From a bacterium (GTDB lineage: Bacteria; Patescibacteriota; Minisyncoccia; Phycocordibacterales; Phycocordibacteraceae), in the NCBI GenBank assembly GCA_023269085.1, contig JAHFML010000004.1, forward strand, positions 1 to 33,004: DNA of 33,004 nt. Direction: 5' to 3'. The stretch's first letter is position 1, and every line of letters begins with the position of its first letter. The notes beneath the pieces were generated by a model. It was not told where the DNA came from. It saw only the letters and a list, made by a program, of their open reading frames with translations, and searched no databases. Shown here one piece after another: positions 8,503 through 17,329 of the stretch. The position numbers and the translations under genes are program-made.

Positions 8503-9462
8503 ATGACTAGCAACAAGCCCGTCCTCGTCTCTGGGATAAAGCCGACGGGCGATCTGCACCTCGGCAACTACTTCGGCGCGATGCGTCAACAAGTCGAGCT
8601 GACGAAGAGCGGGAAGTACCGCCCCTTCATCTTCGTCGCCGACTATCACGCGCTCAACACGATGCAAGACGCCACAGAGATGCGCCGCCGCACGCGCGAG
8701 CTCGTCATGGGCTACCTCGCCGCCGGCCTCGACCCCGAGCAGGTGGTGCTCTTCAAGCAATCGGATGTCCCCGCGCACACCGAGCTCTGTTGGATCTTCG
8801 ATGCTATCACCACGATGCCGTACCTCATGCGCGCGCACGCGTATAAAGATGCGGAAGCGAAGAACAAGGAGATTGGCGTCGGCTCCTTCAACTATCCGAT
8901 GCTCATGGCGGCCGACATCCTCCTCTACGACGCCTCGGTCGTCCCCGTCGGCGCCGATCAGAAACAGCATATCGAATACGCGCGCGACACCGCAGAGAAG
9001 TTCAACCGCATTTTCAAAGACGAGGTCTTCATCTTGCCCGAGCCCTACATCATGCCCGAGGTCGCTATCGTCCCTGGCACCGACGGTCGCAAGATGAGCA
9101 AGAGCTACGGCAATGTCGTCCCGCTCTTCGCCTCCCGCGACGAGCTCGCGCGGCGCGTGATGAGCATCGTGACTGACTCAAGTAGCGCGCGCCCAGAGAA
9201 TGTCTACGCTATTCACAAGCTGGTGCGGAGTACCGCCGAGCTCGATGCGCTCTATGCCGAGCATGCGGGCAATTATAAGATGCTCAAAGAATTCTTGATC
9301 GAAGACCTTGATCGCTATCTCGCGCCGATGCGCGCGAAGTATGAGATGCTCAAAGAAGACTCTTCACTCGTCGACACCGTCCTCGCGCGAGGGAGGGAAG
9401 AGGCGCGTGCGGTGAGCGAAGCGAAGATGTCCCGCGTCCGTCGCGCCATCGGGGTTGCATAG
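8503..9462 (+). CDS. trpS: tryptophanyl-tRNA synthetase
   Basis: SGIKPTGDLHLGNYFGA, GADQKQHIEYARD, GRKMSKSYGN; ATG inside ORF 8455-9462; TATCGT 7 nt upstream. Confidence 0.96.
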   Translation: MTSNKPVLVSGIKPTGDLHLGNYFGAMRQQVELTKSGKYRPFIFVADYHALNTMQDATEMRRRTRELVMGYLAAGLDPEQVVLFKQSDVPAHTELCWIFDAITTMPYLMRAHAYKDAEAKNKEIGVGSFNYPMLMAADILLYDASVVPVGADQKQHIEYARDTAEKFNRIFKDEVFILPEPYIMPEVAIVPGTDGRKMSKSYGNVVPLFASRDELARRVMSIVTDSSSARPENVYAIHKLVRSTAELDALYAEHAGNYKMLKEFLIEDLDRYLAPMRAKYEMLKEDSSLVDTVLARGREEARAVSEAKMSRVRRAIGVA

Positions 9463-9467
9463 TTCGT

Positions 9468-10121
9468 ATGAACGACGCGACGAAAAATTTCGTTACCGAA
9501 CTCCGTGCTCGGTCAGAAGTGCTTGGTGTCATTCTGTTTGGCTCATGGGCACGTGGTAACAACCGACCCGGAAGCGATGTTGATCTTGTTGTAATACTTA
9601 CTGAAGGATATCAACGCACCGTAGAACGCCATGAAGGGCAAGTATTCGAAATTATCTACACCACAGAAAAAGGCGCGCTCGACTTTTGGGCTACTCATTT
9701 AGACGATGCGGCTGGACTGTGGGAAGTGGCAAAAACCCTCTACGACAAGGACGAGGTTGTAGTCCGACTTAGAGAGCGCGCTCAAGAATTGCTGACAAAA
9801 GGAAAGGGGGCAATTAACGACTTGCAAAAAGCCCAGCTCCGTTTTGATGCCGAGGATGTATTTGGGTACGTTGAGAGTATCCACGAGACGGATAGAACCA
9901 CCGCAAACCTAATGCTCGCTAACAAGGTATTTGCCCTGACAGAGCTATTCTTCGATTTGCGGCAAGAATGGACGCCCGCTCCCAAGCAGCGGCTAGCAAT
10001 CATCGCAGATAGAAGTAAACCATTCCACTCTCTTCTCTCTGATTTCTACGATACACATACAGAGTTCGCAGAAAAAATCTCCTTAGTTCGACAGATGGTG
10101 CCCATCGTTTTCGGAAATTAA
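9468..10121 (+). CDS. nucleotidyltransferase (pol beta superfamily) with helical C-terminal domain
   Basis: LFGSWARGNNRPGSDVDLVV motif; 217 aa. Confidence 0.75.
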   Translation: MNDATKNFVTELRARSEVLGVILFGSWARGNNRPGSDVDLVVILTEGYQRTVERHEGQVFEIIYTTEKGALDFWATHLDDAAGLWEVAKTLYDKDEVVVRLRERAQELLTKGKGAINDLQKAQLRFDAEDVFGYVESIHETDRTTANLMLANKVFALTELFFDLRQEWTPAPKQRLAIIADRSKPFHSLLSDFYDTHTEFAEKISLVRQMVPIVFGN

Positions 10122-10161
10122 TTCGCGCGTTCCGTGCTCGGATATGCTATTTTATACGCAT

Positions 10162-11523
10162 ATGGAACGCACACTCATCGGGGAATTGGCCGGGCATATC
10201 GGCGAGACGGTCTCGATCTCGGGCTGGGTCGATGTCCGCAGGGACCAAGGCAAAATGGTCTTCTTCGACTTCCGCGACCGCTCGGGGAAGGTGCAAGCGA
10301 TTTGCTTGCCCAATCGCGCCGAGGTCCTTGCCGAAGCGCACCAGCTCCGCGCCGAATATGTTGTGCGGGTAACTGGTATCGTGAACGCGCGACCCGAGAA
10401 GAATGTCCAGGCCGACAAGCAGAACGGCACTCTCGAGCTCGAGGTTACCGGTATTGAGATTTTGAATGCATCCGAAGTGCTCCCCTTCGACCGAGATGCC
10501 GAGCTCAATCTCGACACCTATCTCGACGCGCTCCCGCTCACGCTCCGTCGCGACAGTGTCCGCGCGATTTTCAAAGTACAAGCCGAGATAGTGAAGGCGT
10601 ATCGTGCCGCCCTCGATACCGCGGGCTTCACCGAATTCCAATCGCCAAAGCTCATCGGCGACGACGCTGAGGGCGGCGCCGATGTCTTCGAGGTCCCCTA
10701 CTTCTACGGCAAGAAGGCGCATCTCGGCACCTCGCCGCAATTTTATAAGCAGATCATGGTGGGCGTCTTCGAGCGCGTCTACTCGGTCGGCAACGTCTTC
10801 CGCGCCGAGAAGCATTCGACCACGCGCCACTTGAACGAATACACCTCGCTTGATGCCGAGATGGGCTTCATCACCGATCATCATGACCTCATGCGGCTCG
10901 AGACGAGCGTTCTGCGTTCGGTCATCGATCACTTGCGCGTCACCTGCGCAACCGAGTTTGCACTCGTGGGTGCCGAGCTCCCGACGATTCCCGATGAGAT
11001 TCCGTTTATGAAATTGCGCGAGGCGCAAGAACTTATCTTCAAAGAGACGGGTGCTGACAAGCGCGCCGAGCCCGACCTCGAGCCCGAGGACGAGCGCTGG
11101 CTCTCTGAGTGGGCCAAGAGGGAGAAGGGGAGCGACTTCATCTTCATTACACACTATCCGGTGAGCAAGCGGCCGATGTACACCTTCGAAGATCCCGAGG
11201 ACAAAGGCTTCACCAAGAGCTTCGACCTGCTCTTCCGCGGGGTTGAGATAACCACCGGCGGCCAGCGGCGCCATGACTATGCCGATCTCGTCGCGGGCAT
11301 CACGCTGAAAGGTCTCGACCCGGAGAAGTTCTCCTATTATCTCCAAGCCTTCAAATATGGCATGCCGCCGCACGGCGGGTGGGGCATGGGCCTCGAGCGC
11401 CTCACGCAGAAGATGCTCGGTCTCTCGAATGTCAAATACGCCGCGCTCTTCCCGCGTGATATCAATCGTATCGATGTTCTCCTGCACGCTACAACCGATG
11501 AACCCGACGCTCCCCAAGATTAA
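10162..11523 (+). CDS. aspS: aspartyl-tRNA synthetase, archaeal-type (probably nondiscriminating)
   Basis: OB-fold N-terminus then EGGADVFEVPYFYGKKAHLGTSPQFYKQIMV, FRAEKHSTTRHLNEYTSLDAEMGFI; about 450 aa with no bacterial GAD insertion; ATG inside ORF 10144-11523. Confidence 0.93.
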   Translation: MERTLIGELAGHIGETVSISGWVDVRRDQGKMVFFDFRDRSGKVQAICLPNRAEVLAEAHQLRAEYVVRVTGIVNARPEKNVQADKQNGTLELEVTGIEILNASEVLPFDRDAELNLDTYLDALPLTLRRDSVRAIFKVQAEIVKAYRAALDTAGFTEFQSPKLIGDDAEGGADVFEVPYFYGKKAHLGTSPQFYKQIMVGVFERVYSVGNVFRAEKHSTTRHLNEYTSLDAEMGFITDHHDLMRLETSVLRSVIDHLRVTCATEFALVGAELPTIPDEIPFMKLREAQELIFKETGADKRAEPDLEPEDERWLSEWAKREKGSDFIFITHYPVSKRPMYTFEDPEDKGFTKSFDLLFRGVEITTGGQRRHDYADLVAGITLKGLDPEKFSYYLQAFKYGMPPHGGWGMGLERLTQKMLGLSNVKYAALFPRDINRIDVLLHATTDEPDAPQD

Positions 11524-12241
11524 TTTCAATATCGCGACGGAGGCCTACGAGGGCCCCTTCGAGCTCGTGCTCGACCTTATTGAGGCACGCAAGCTCTTGG
11601 TCAACGACCTCGCACTCGCAAGCATCACCGATGATTTCATCACGCATGTTCGCGCACAAGAAGTTTTCCCCGTTGAGGAGACCGCGAACTTCATCTCTAT
11701 CGCCGCGACGCTTCTGCTCATCAAGTCAAAGTCGCTCATCCCGGATCTCGCGCTCTCTGAAGAGGAGCATGCCGACATCGACGACTTGAAGCGCCGTCTC
11801 GCGGCCTATGAGAAGGTGCGCGAGGCAGCGCGTGAGCTCGCAAGATTGTTTGGCAAGAGCCCCATGGTGCGCGCGGGGTGGCGACCACCCGAGCCATTCT
11901 TCGCGCCGTCGCGCGACCTCACCAAGGCCGCACTCGCCGAGGCGCTCGCGCGCGTCCTCGCCGCGCACGAAGCGGTCGAGGAGTTGCCCGAGGCGCGCGT
12001 GAAGCCGCTCATCTCAATAGAAGAGGTGATGGACGACCTCGCGAAGCGCGTGCAGAGTGCGCTCACGCTCTCTTTCAAATCCTTCACCGGCGGCAAGACC
12101 GAGAAGGTCGAGATCGTCGTCTCTTTTCTTGCCCTTCTTGAACTCGTGAAGCAGGGCGCGGTCGCGGCCGAGCAGTATGAGCCGCACGGCGATATCCGCA
12201 TCAGCCACACCGCCTCCTCTTCCGTCCCGCGGTACGGCTAG
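11498..12241 (+). CDS. scpA: segregation and condensation protein A
   Basis: YEGPFELVLDLIEARKLLVNDLALASITDDFI... and C-terminal VVSFLALLELVKQGAVAAEQ; start overlaps aspS by 26 nt. Confidence 0.93.
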   Translation: MNPTLPKINFNIATEAYEGPFELVLDLIEARKLLVNDLALASITDDFITHVRAQEVFPVEETANFISIAATLLLIKSKSLIPDLALSEEEHADIDDLKRRLAAYEKVREAARELARLFGKSPMVRAGWRPPEPFFAPSRDLTKAALAEALARVLAAHEAVEELPEARVKPLISIEEVMDDLAKRVQSALTLSFKSFTGGKTEKVEIVVSFLALLELVKQGAVAAEQYEPHGDIRISHTASSSVPRYG

Positions 12242-12270
12242 TTGATTTATTTCTCCTAAGAGAGTATTGT
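12242..12270 (+). promoter_or_regulatory. sigma70-like promoter of candidate ncRNA
   Basis: TTGATT-N17-TATTGT directly after the scpA stop codon. Confidence 0.65.
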
Positions 12271-12275
12271 CCTAG

Positions 12276-12402
12276 TGGAAACGACGGTCGCCAAAGGCGG
12301 GCCTCCAATCTCGGCGAAACGGTGGCGTTGAGCCACTTCGCGTTTTGGCGCTCCGCCTCGATTGTCGTTTCCACCACCCAACCCTGGCTTGCCAGGGTTT
12401 TT
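12276..12402 (+). ncRNA. candidate structured small RNA, family unknown
   Basis: Closing stem 12275-12290/12359-12374 (16 bp, two G-U), GGCGG/CCGCC helix, apical hairpin GCGAA-acg-GTGGC-gttga-GCCAC-TTCGC, then intrinsic terminator; lies between promoter and terminator. Confidence 0.6.
12382..12402 (+). terminator. intrinsic terminator between scpA and scpB
   Basis: CCCTGGC-tt-GCCAGGG followed by ttttt. Confidence 0.8.
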
Positions 12403-12413
12403 ATATACACTGG

Positions 12414-12442
12414 TTGCCCTTCGGGGAAGCGGCCGTTATGAT
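12414..12442 (+). promoter_or_regulatory. promoter of scpB
   Basis: TTGCCC-N17-TATGAT, 6 nt before scpB ATG. Confidence 0.65.
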
Positions 12443-12448
12443 AGAGAG

Positions 12449-13021
12449 ATGATAAGCACTCCAGCCGCGCTTGAAGCGCTCCTCTTCGCCTCAGGCGAGC
12501 CATTATCGAAGAAACAGCTCGCCACTATTCTCGCCATCACGCCCGAACAGCTTGCCGAGATTATCACCGAGCTCGCCGAGGGCCTCGGCGGCCACGGCCT
12601 CGCGCTCATCGAGACGACCGACGAGGTCGAGCTCCGCACCGCTCCCGAGGCATCTGAGGTGGTGAAGAAATTACGTGAAGACGAGCTCTCCCGAGACTTG
12701 GGGAAGGGGAGTCTCGAGACGCTTGCGGTCATCGCCTATCGGGCCGCAGGTGCTGACAAGGGAAGCGGCGGCGTCTCGCGCGGCGAGATCGATTGGGTGC
12801 GCGGCGTCAATTCATCAGCGTCGCTCCGCACGCTCCTTATGCGCGGTCTCGTCGAGGGGAGAGAAGACGAACGCGACAAGCGCCGCATGCGCTACACACT
12901 CACCACCGAGGCGCTCGCGCATCTTGGCATCAGCTGCGCCGCCGACCTCCCGCGTGCGGCTGAGCTTGGTGCTGAGGCGGCGACGCTTCTCGCAGACAAG
13001 CCTGCGCCAGCAACCTCATAA
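12449..13021 (+). CDS. scpB: segregation and condensation protein B
   Basis: ALEALLFASGEPLSKKQLATIL, ETLAVIAYR, WVRGVNSSASLRTLLMRGLVE; ATG inside ORF 12362-13021. Confidence 0.92.
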   Translation: MISTPAALEALLFASGEPLSKKQLATILAITPEQLAEIITELAEGLGGHGLALIETTDEVELRTAPEASEVVKKLREDELSRDLGKGSLETLAVIAYRAAGADKGSGGVSRGEIDWVRGVNSSASLRTLLMRGLVEGREDERDKRRMRYTLTTEALAHLGISCAADLPRAAELGAEAATLLADKPAPATS

Positions 13022-13023
13022 CT

Positions 13024-13974
13024 ATGGACTCTGCTGACCTCAGACAGCTTGCCGAGACGACGCGCTCACGCCGCGAGGCGGGTATCGCGCTTCTCTTGTC
13101 GTCGAGCATCCTCGCGCTGTTCTTTTTCATTCAGATCCACCAAGAGAAGCCCGCCGCACAGCCCGCGATTACCGTCGCGACTTCGACCGCGCCCGACGCT
13201 TTTGCCCACATCCAGATTGACGGCAAGGCGGCTATCGTGCTCGATCTCGCGACCGGCGAGACGCTCTACGCGTACAACGCCGACGCCCAGCTCCCGCTCG
13301 CCTCGCTCACCAAGCTCCTCACGGTGTATGCCGCTTTTAGCGAACTCTCTCCGACGACGCCCATCACTATTCCCGTTGATGCAACCCACGTCGATGCGCC
13401 GAGAGCTTTTTCAGCAGGCCAAGTCTTCACCCTCTCCGATCTTGCGCGGCTCACCCTAACCGCATCCCTCAACGACGGTGCGACCGCTATCGCACTAGCG
13501 ACGGCCGCGCGCGAGAACAACTCTCCGCATGCGATGCTCGCTGGCGCCGCCTCCGCGCTCAATCTCGCACAGACCTATGCGGTAAACGGCAGCGGCCTTG
13601 ACGTGAGTACCAGTGTCTCGGGCGGCTATGGCTCCGCCCGAGACCTCGCGCGTCTCGCCGGCGCCCTCGTATACAAGGCTCCCCTCGTCGCCGCGGCCAC
13701 GACGAACGCCTCGACTGAAGCGGTAGCGGCCGACGGAAAGAGATTCATCGTCAAGAATACCGACCCGATTGTCAACACAATCCCGCGTCTTCTCTTATCG
13801 AAGACCGGCTATACTGACCTCGCGGGCGGCAACCTCGCTCTTGTCTTCGACGCAGGGATCGAACACCCGATTGCGGTCGTGGTGCTCGGCTCGTCGAAGA
13901 ATGCGCGCTTCACCGACAGCTCGACGCTTATCGCCGCGACCTTCGCGCACTTCGCCGGCGTCGCCTCGCTATAA
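13024..13974 (+). CDS. D-alanyl-D-alanine carboxypeptidase (peptidase S11 type)
   Basis: N-terminal TM helix; SxxK in PLASLTKLLT; KTGYTDLAGGNL near the C-terminus. Confidence 0.9.
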   Translation: MDSADLRQLAETTRSRREAGIALLLSSSILALFFFIQIHQEKPAAQPAITVATSTAPDAFAHIQIDGKAAIVLDLATGETLYAYNADAQLPLASLTKLLTVYAAFSELSPTTPITIPVDATHVDAPRAFSAGQVFTLSDLARLTLTASLNDGATAIALATAARENNSPHAMLAGAASALNLAQTYAVNGSGLDVSTSVSGGYGSARDLARLAGALVYKAPLVAAATTNASTEAVAADGKRFIVKNTDPIVNTIPRLLLSKTGYTDLAGGNLALVFDAGIEHPIAVVVLGSSKNARFTDSSTLIAATFAHFAGVASL

Positions 13975-13985
13975 CGTATTCTCAT

Positions 13986-15062
13986 ATGATTACCGCAAAC
14001 ATCGTCAAAGTCTTCATCCCCGCGACCGCGTCATTCGTCATCGGTATCCTCTTCGCCCCGATCCTGACGCATTACCTTTTCAAATATAAGGTGTGGAAGA
14101 AGTCGGTAGGGAAGACGGCGCTCGACGGCACGCCCGCGATCGAGTTCGAGAAGCTCCGCACCACTGTCCACGCCGGCACCGAGACAAGGACGCCGCGCAT
14201 GGGCGGCATCCTCATCTGGGCGAGCGTCGCCATCGTAACGCTCGGCCTCTGGGGAGGCGCTGATCTCTTCTCCTTCCAATCCATCGACAAGCTCGACTTC
14301 TTGAGCCGCAGCCAGACATGGGTACCGTTCTTCACGCTTCTCGCCGGAGGGCTCATGGGCTTCGTGAACGATCTTTTCGATATTCAACCGAGCGGCGAGC
14401 GCGGTATCCGCCTCCGCACGCGACTCCTCTTCGTCTCGCTCGTGTCCGGCCTCGTCGGCGCGTGGTTCTATGTGAAGCTCGGCATGGCAACAGTCAGCAT
14501 CCCGGGCGGCGGCTCTTTATTGCTCGGTTGGCTCATCATTCCCATCTTCATCCTCATTTCACTCGGTATCTACGCCGGAGGCGTCATCGACGGCATCGAC
14601 GGCCTCTCGGGCGGCGTCTTCGGTGCCGCCTTTATGGCATACGCTGGCATCGCCTACTTCCAAGGCCAATATGATCTCGCCGCATTCTCGGCAACCGTCA
14701 CCGGCGCAATACTCGCATTCCTCTGGTTCAATATCCCGCCCGCCCGCTTCTGGATGACTGAGACGGGGACGATGGGGCTCACGCTCACGCTCACGGTCAT
14801 CGCCTTCATGACCGACACGCTTGGCGGCGGCTACGGCATCACTGCACTCCCTATTATTGCGTTCCCGCTCGTGCTCACGGTCATTTCCAACATCATTCAA
14901 GTCGCTTCGAAGAAACTCCGCGGGAAAAAGATATTCCGCATCGCTCCTCTTCATCATCACTTCGAAGCGATCGGCTGGCCGCCTTACAAAGTGACCATGC
15001 GCTACTGGATCATCTCTATCGTCTCGGCCATCGTTGGCATGACCGTCGCCCTGCTGAAGTGA
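13986..15062 (+). CDS. mraY: phospho-N-acetylmuramoyl-pentapeptide-transferase
   Basis: Polytopic; TPRMGGILIW, FVNDLFDI, APLHHHFEAIGWPPYKVTMRYW. Confidence 0.95.
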   Translation: MITANIVKVFIPATASFVIGILFAPILTHYLFKYKVWKKSVGKTALDGTPAIEFEKLRTTVHAGTETRTPRMGGILIWASVAIVTLGLWGGADLFSFQSIDKLDFLSRSQTWVPFFTLLAGGLMGFVNDLFDIQPSGERGIRLRTRLLFVSLVSGLVGAWFYVKLGMATVSIPGGGSLLLGWLIIPIFILISLGIYAGGVIDGIDGLSGGVFGAAFMAYAGIAYFQGQYDLAAFSATVTGAILAFLWFNIPPARFWMTETGTMGLTLTLTVIAFMTDTLGGGYGITALPIIAFPLVLTVISNIIQVASKKLRGKKIFRIAPLHHHFEAIGWPPYKVTMRYWIISIVSAIVGMTVALLK

Positions 15063-15064
15063 CT

Positions 15065-16162
15065 ATGAAGCCCGCTTCTGGCGATCGCATCTTCCTCTTG
15101 CTCGTGCTGGCGCTCGCCTTCATGGGTCTCGCAATATTCTCGTCGGCAACGCTTGGTCTCCTCGCCCGCGAGACTTCCTCGGTCTCGCACGACATCCTGT
15201 TCCAGACGGGTTTTGGCTTCGGTCTCGGCTTTGCGGCTTTCTTCGTTGTCCGCAGAGCGTCCATTGCGAGCTTGAAGCGATTCGCCCCGTATGTTTATAT
15301 CGCCACTATCCTCCTTACGCTTCTCGTCTTCGTACCGGGCATCGGCTTCCACGCGGGCGGCGCAACGCGTTGGATCAATCTCCATTTCACCACTCTCCAG
15401 CCCGCCGAATTCCTCAAGATAGGTTTTGTCCTTGCACTCGCGGCATGGCTCGCGCCCCGAGCGCGAACACTGAAAGATGCGAGGAAAGGGCTTCTTCCGT
15501 TTATTGCCTTCTGTGCGGTTCCTTCGACTATACTCCTCGCTCAGCCGAACACGTCGACCACGCTTCTCCTACTTGCGACTGGCGGCATCATGTATTTCTC
15601 CGCAGGAGCGCCCTGGCGCGACTTCTTCATCCTTATCGTCGGAGCGATGATCGCGCTCGGCATGGTCGTGATCGCGCGGCCCTACGTCCTCGAGAGAGTT
15701 AAGACATTCATCAATCCATCCGCGAACTCTCTCGGGAGTGGCTACCAGATCCAGCAAGCGCTTATCGCGGTGGGGAGCGGCAGCCTCTCTGGCCGCGGCT
15801 TCGGCCAGAGCGTCGAGAAATTCAATTATCTGCCCGAGCCGGACGGCGATTCGGTCTTTGCCGTCTTCGCTGAAGAGACGGGCTTCATCGGTTCACTCAT
15901 ACTGATCCTCTTCTTCGTCGCGCTCGCGGCGCGCGGCATCGTGATAGCAGGACATTCGCCCGATCTCTTCGGCGGACTCGTCGCTGTCGGATTCTCTTCG
16001 CTCATCATTATTCAAGCATTTATCAATGTCGGCGCGATGCTCGGCATCATCCCGCTCACCGGCCTTCCGTTGCCGTTTATATCACATGGCGGGACGGCGC
16101 TCATTGCGACCCTCATCATGTGCGGTCTCATCTTGGCCGTCGCGACACACCGGAAGTCCTAG
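15065..16162 (+). CDS. ftsW: SEDS-family division/elongation protein (FtsW/RodA)
   Basis: Polytopic; GATRWINL, QPAEFLKIGFVLALA, EETGFIGSLILI, GLPLPFISHGGTALI; GTG at 15059 is an alternative start. Confidence 0.92.
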   Translation: MKPASGDRIFLLLVLALAFMGLAIFSSATLGLLARETSSVSHDILFQTGFGFGLGFAAFFVVRRASIASLKRFAPYVYIATILLTLLVFVPGIGFHAGGATRWINLHFTTLQPAEFLKIGFVLALAAWLAPRARTLKDARKGLLPFIAFCAVPSTILLAQPNTSTTLLLLATGGIMYFSAGAPWRDFFILIVGAMIALGMVVIARPYVLERVKTFINPSANSLGSGYQIQQALIAVGSGSLSGRGFGQSVEKFNYLPEPDGDSVFAVFAEETGFIGSLILILFFVALAARGIVIAGHSPDLFGGLVAVGFSSLIIIQAFINVGAMLGIIPLTGLPLPFISHGGTALIATLIMCGLILAVATHRKS

Positions 16163-16189
16163 TGGGGCCAAAATGGTATACTCTTTCGT

Positions 16190-17329
16190 ATGACAATTGC
16201 ATTCACTGGCGGCGGGACGGGCGGTCATTTTTATCCCATCATCGCGATGGCCGAGGCGCTCCAGGATATCGTGCGCGAAGAGCATCTCATCGAACCGAAA
16301 CTCTACTTCCTCTCACCGAGCGAGTTTGACCGGCGTGCGCTCTTCGAGAATAGTCTTATCTACCGTTATGTTCCGGCAGGGAAGACGCGCCGCTATTTCT
16401 CCCTACGAAATATCTTCGACATCTTCCTCACCTTCATTGGCACCGTGCAAGCGACGATAACGCTCTTTCGCATTTATCCGGATATCATCGTGAGTAAGGG
16501 CGGTTATGGGAGCGTCCCCACCGTCCTCGCCGCCCACCTCCTGCATATCCCGATTGTCGTTCATGAGTCCGATGCAAAGCCCGGCCGCGCGAATCTGCTC
16601 GCCGCGAAGTTCGCGAAAAAGATTGCCATCTCATTCGAAAGTTCGGCCGCCTATTTCCCCAAAGAAGTTCAGGACAAGATCGCCCGTACCGGCATCCCCA
16701 TCAGGAAAGAGCTCATGCGTATCGAGGCCGAAGGTGCTCGGCAATATCTCGGCCTCGAGGCTGGCGTGCCGACTGTGCTCGTCCTCGGCGGCTCGCAGGG
16801 TGCGGTGAAAATCAACGACGCGGTTCTCTCGACACTCACTAATCTTGTCACCTTCGCGAACGTGATTCATCAGACCGGCCGCGCCAATATCAAAGATGTC
16901 GAAGCAATCAGCACGACGGTCCTGAAGGATAATCCTAATGCGGCTCGATACCACCCGATAGATTATCTCGACCAAGTCTCGATGCAACGCGCCGCAAGTG
17001 TCGCCGATGTCGTCGTCTCGCGCGCAGGCGCGACCAGCATCGCCGAGATCGGACTCTGGAAGAAGCCCGCGATCCTTATCCCGATCCCTGAATCGATAAG
17101 CCACGACCAGCGCAACAACGCTTATGCCTACGCCGAACGCGGTGCCGCTACCGTTATTGACGAAGAGAATCTCTCACCTCATCTGCTCGCCGCCGAGATA
17201 GAGCGCATCATCAAGGACCCGGCGCTTGCAAAGAAGATGGGCGCGGCGGCCGACGGCTTCACCGACCCCGACGCGGCGCGCATCCTCGCGCGGCAGATCC
17301 TCACCATCGCCCTCGCCCACGAACTATGA
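16190..17329 (+). CDS. murG: UDP-N-acetylglucosamine transferase
   Basis: FTGGGTGGHFYPIIAMAEAL, SKGGYGSVPTVLAA, VLGGSQGAVKIN, SRAGATSIAE; TATACT 7 nt before ATG. Confidence 0.95.
   Translation: MTIAFTGGGTGGHFYPIIAMAEALQDIVREEHLIEPKLYFLSPSEFDRRALFENSLIYRYVPAGKTRRYFSLRNIFDIFLTFIGTVQATITLFRIYPDIIVSKGGYGSVPTVLAAHLLHIPIVVHESDAKPGRANLLAAKFAKKIAISFESSAAYFPKEVQDKIARTGIPIRKELMRIEAEGARQYLGLEAGVPTVLVLGGSQGAVKINDAVLSTLTNLVTFANVIHQTGRANIKDVEAISTTVLKDNPNAARYHPIDYLDQVSMQRAASVADVVVSRAGATSIAEIGLWKKPAILIPIPESISHDQRNNAYAYAERGAATVIDEENLSPHLLAAEIERIIKDPALAKKMGAAADGFTDPDAARILARQILTIALAHEL

Noticed and set aside
7775-8506. 243-aa plus-strand ORF
   Set aside because: Antisense to 7826-8380(-), which has SD, upstream -35 box and terminator; no SD or family motif on the plus strand.
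10147-11529. 460-aa minus-strand ORF antisense to aspS
   Set aside because: Mirror ORF caused by high GC and codon bias; the plus strand encodes a clear AspRS.
12275-12374. Integron attC site or MITE
   Set aside because: Ends lack R-box GTTRRRY/RYYYAAC motifs and I see no flanking target duplication; a promoter and terminator fit an RNA gene better, though a genome-wide copy count is needed.
12276-12402. SRP (4.5S) RNA
   Set aside because: The conserved apical GGUCAGG...GGAAGGAAGCAGC-type motif is absent.
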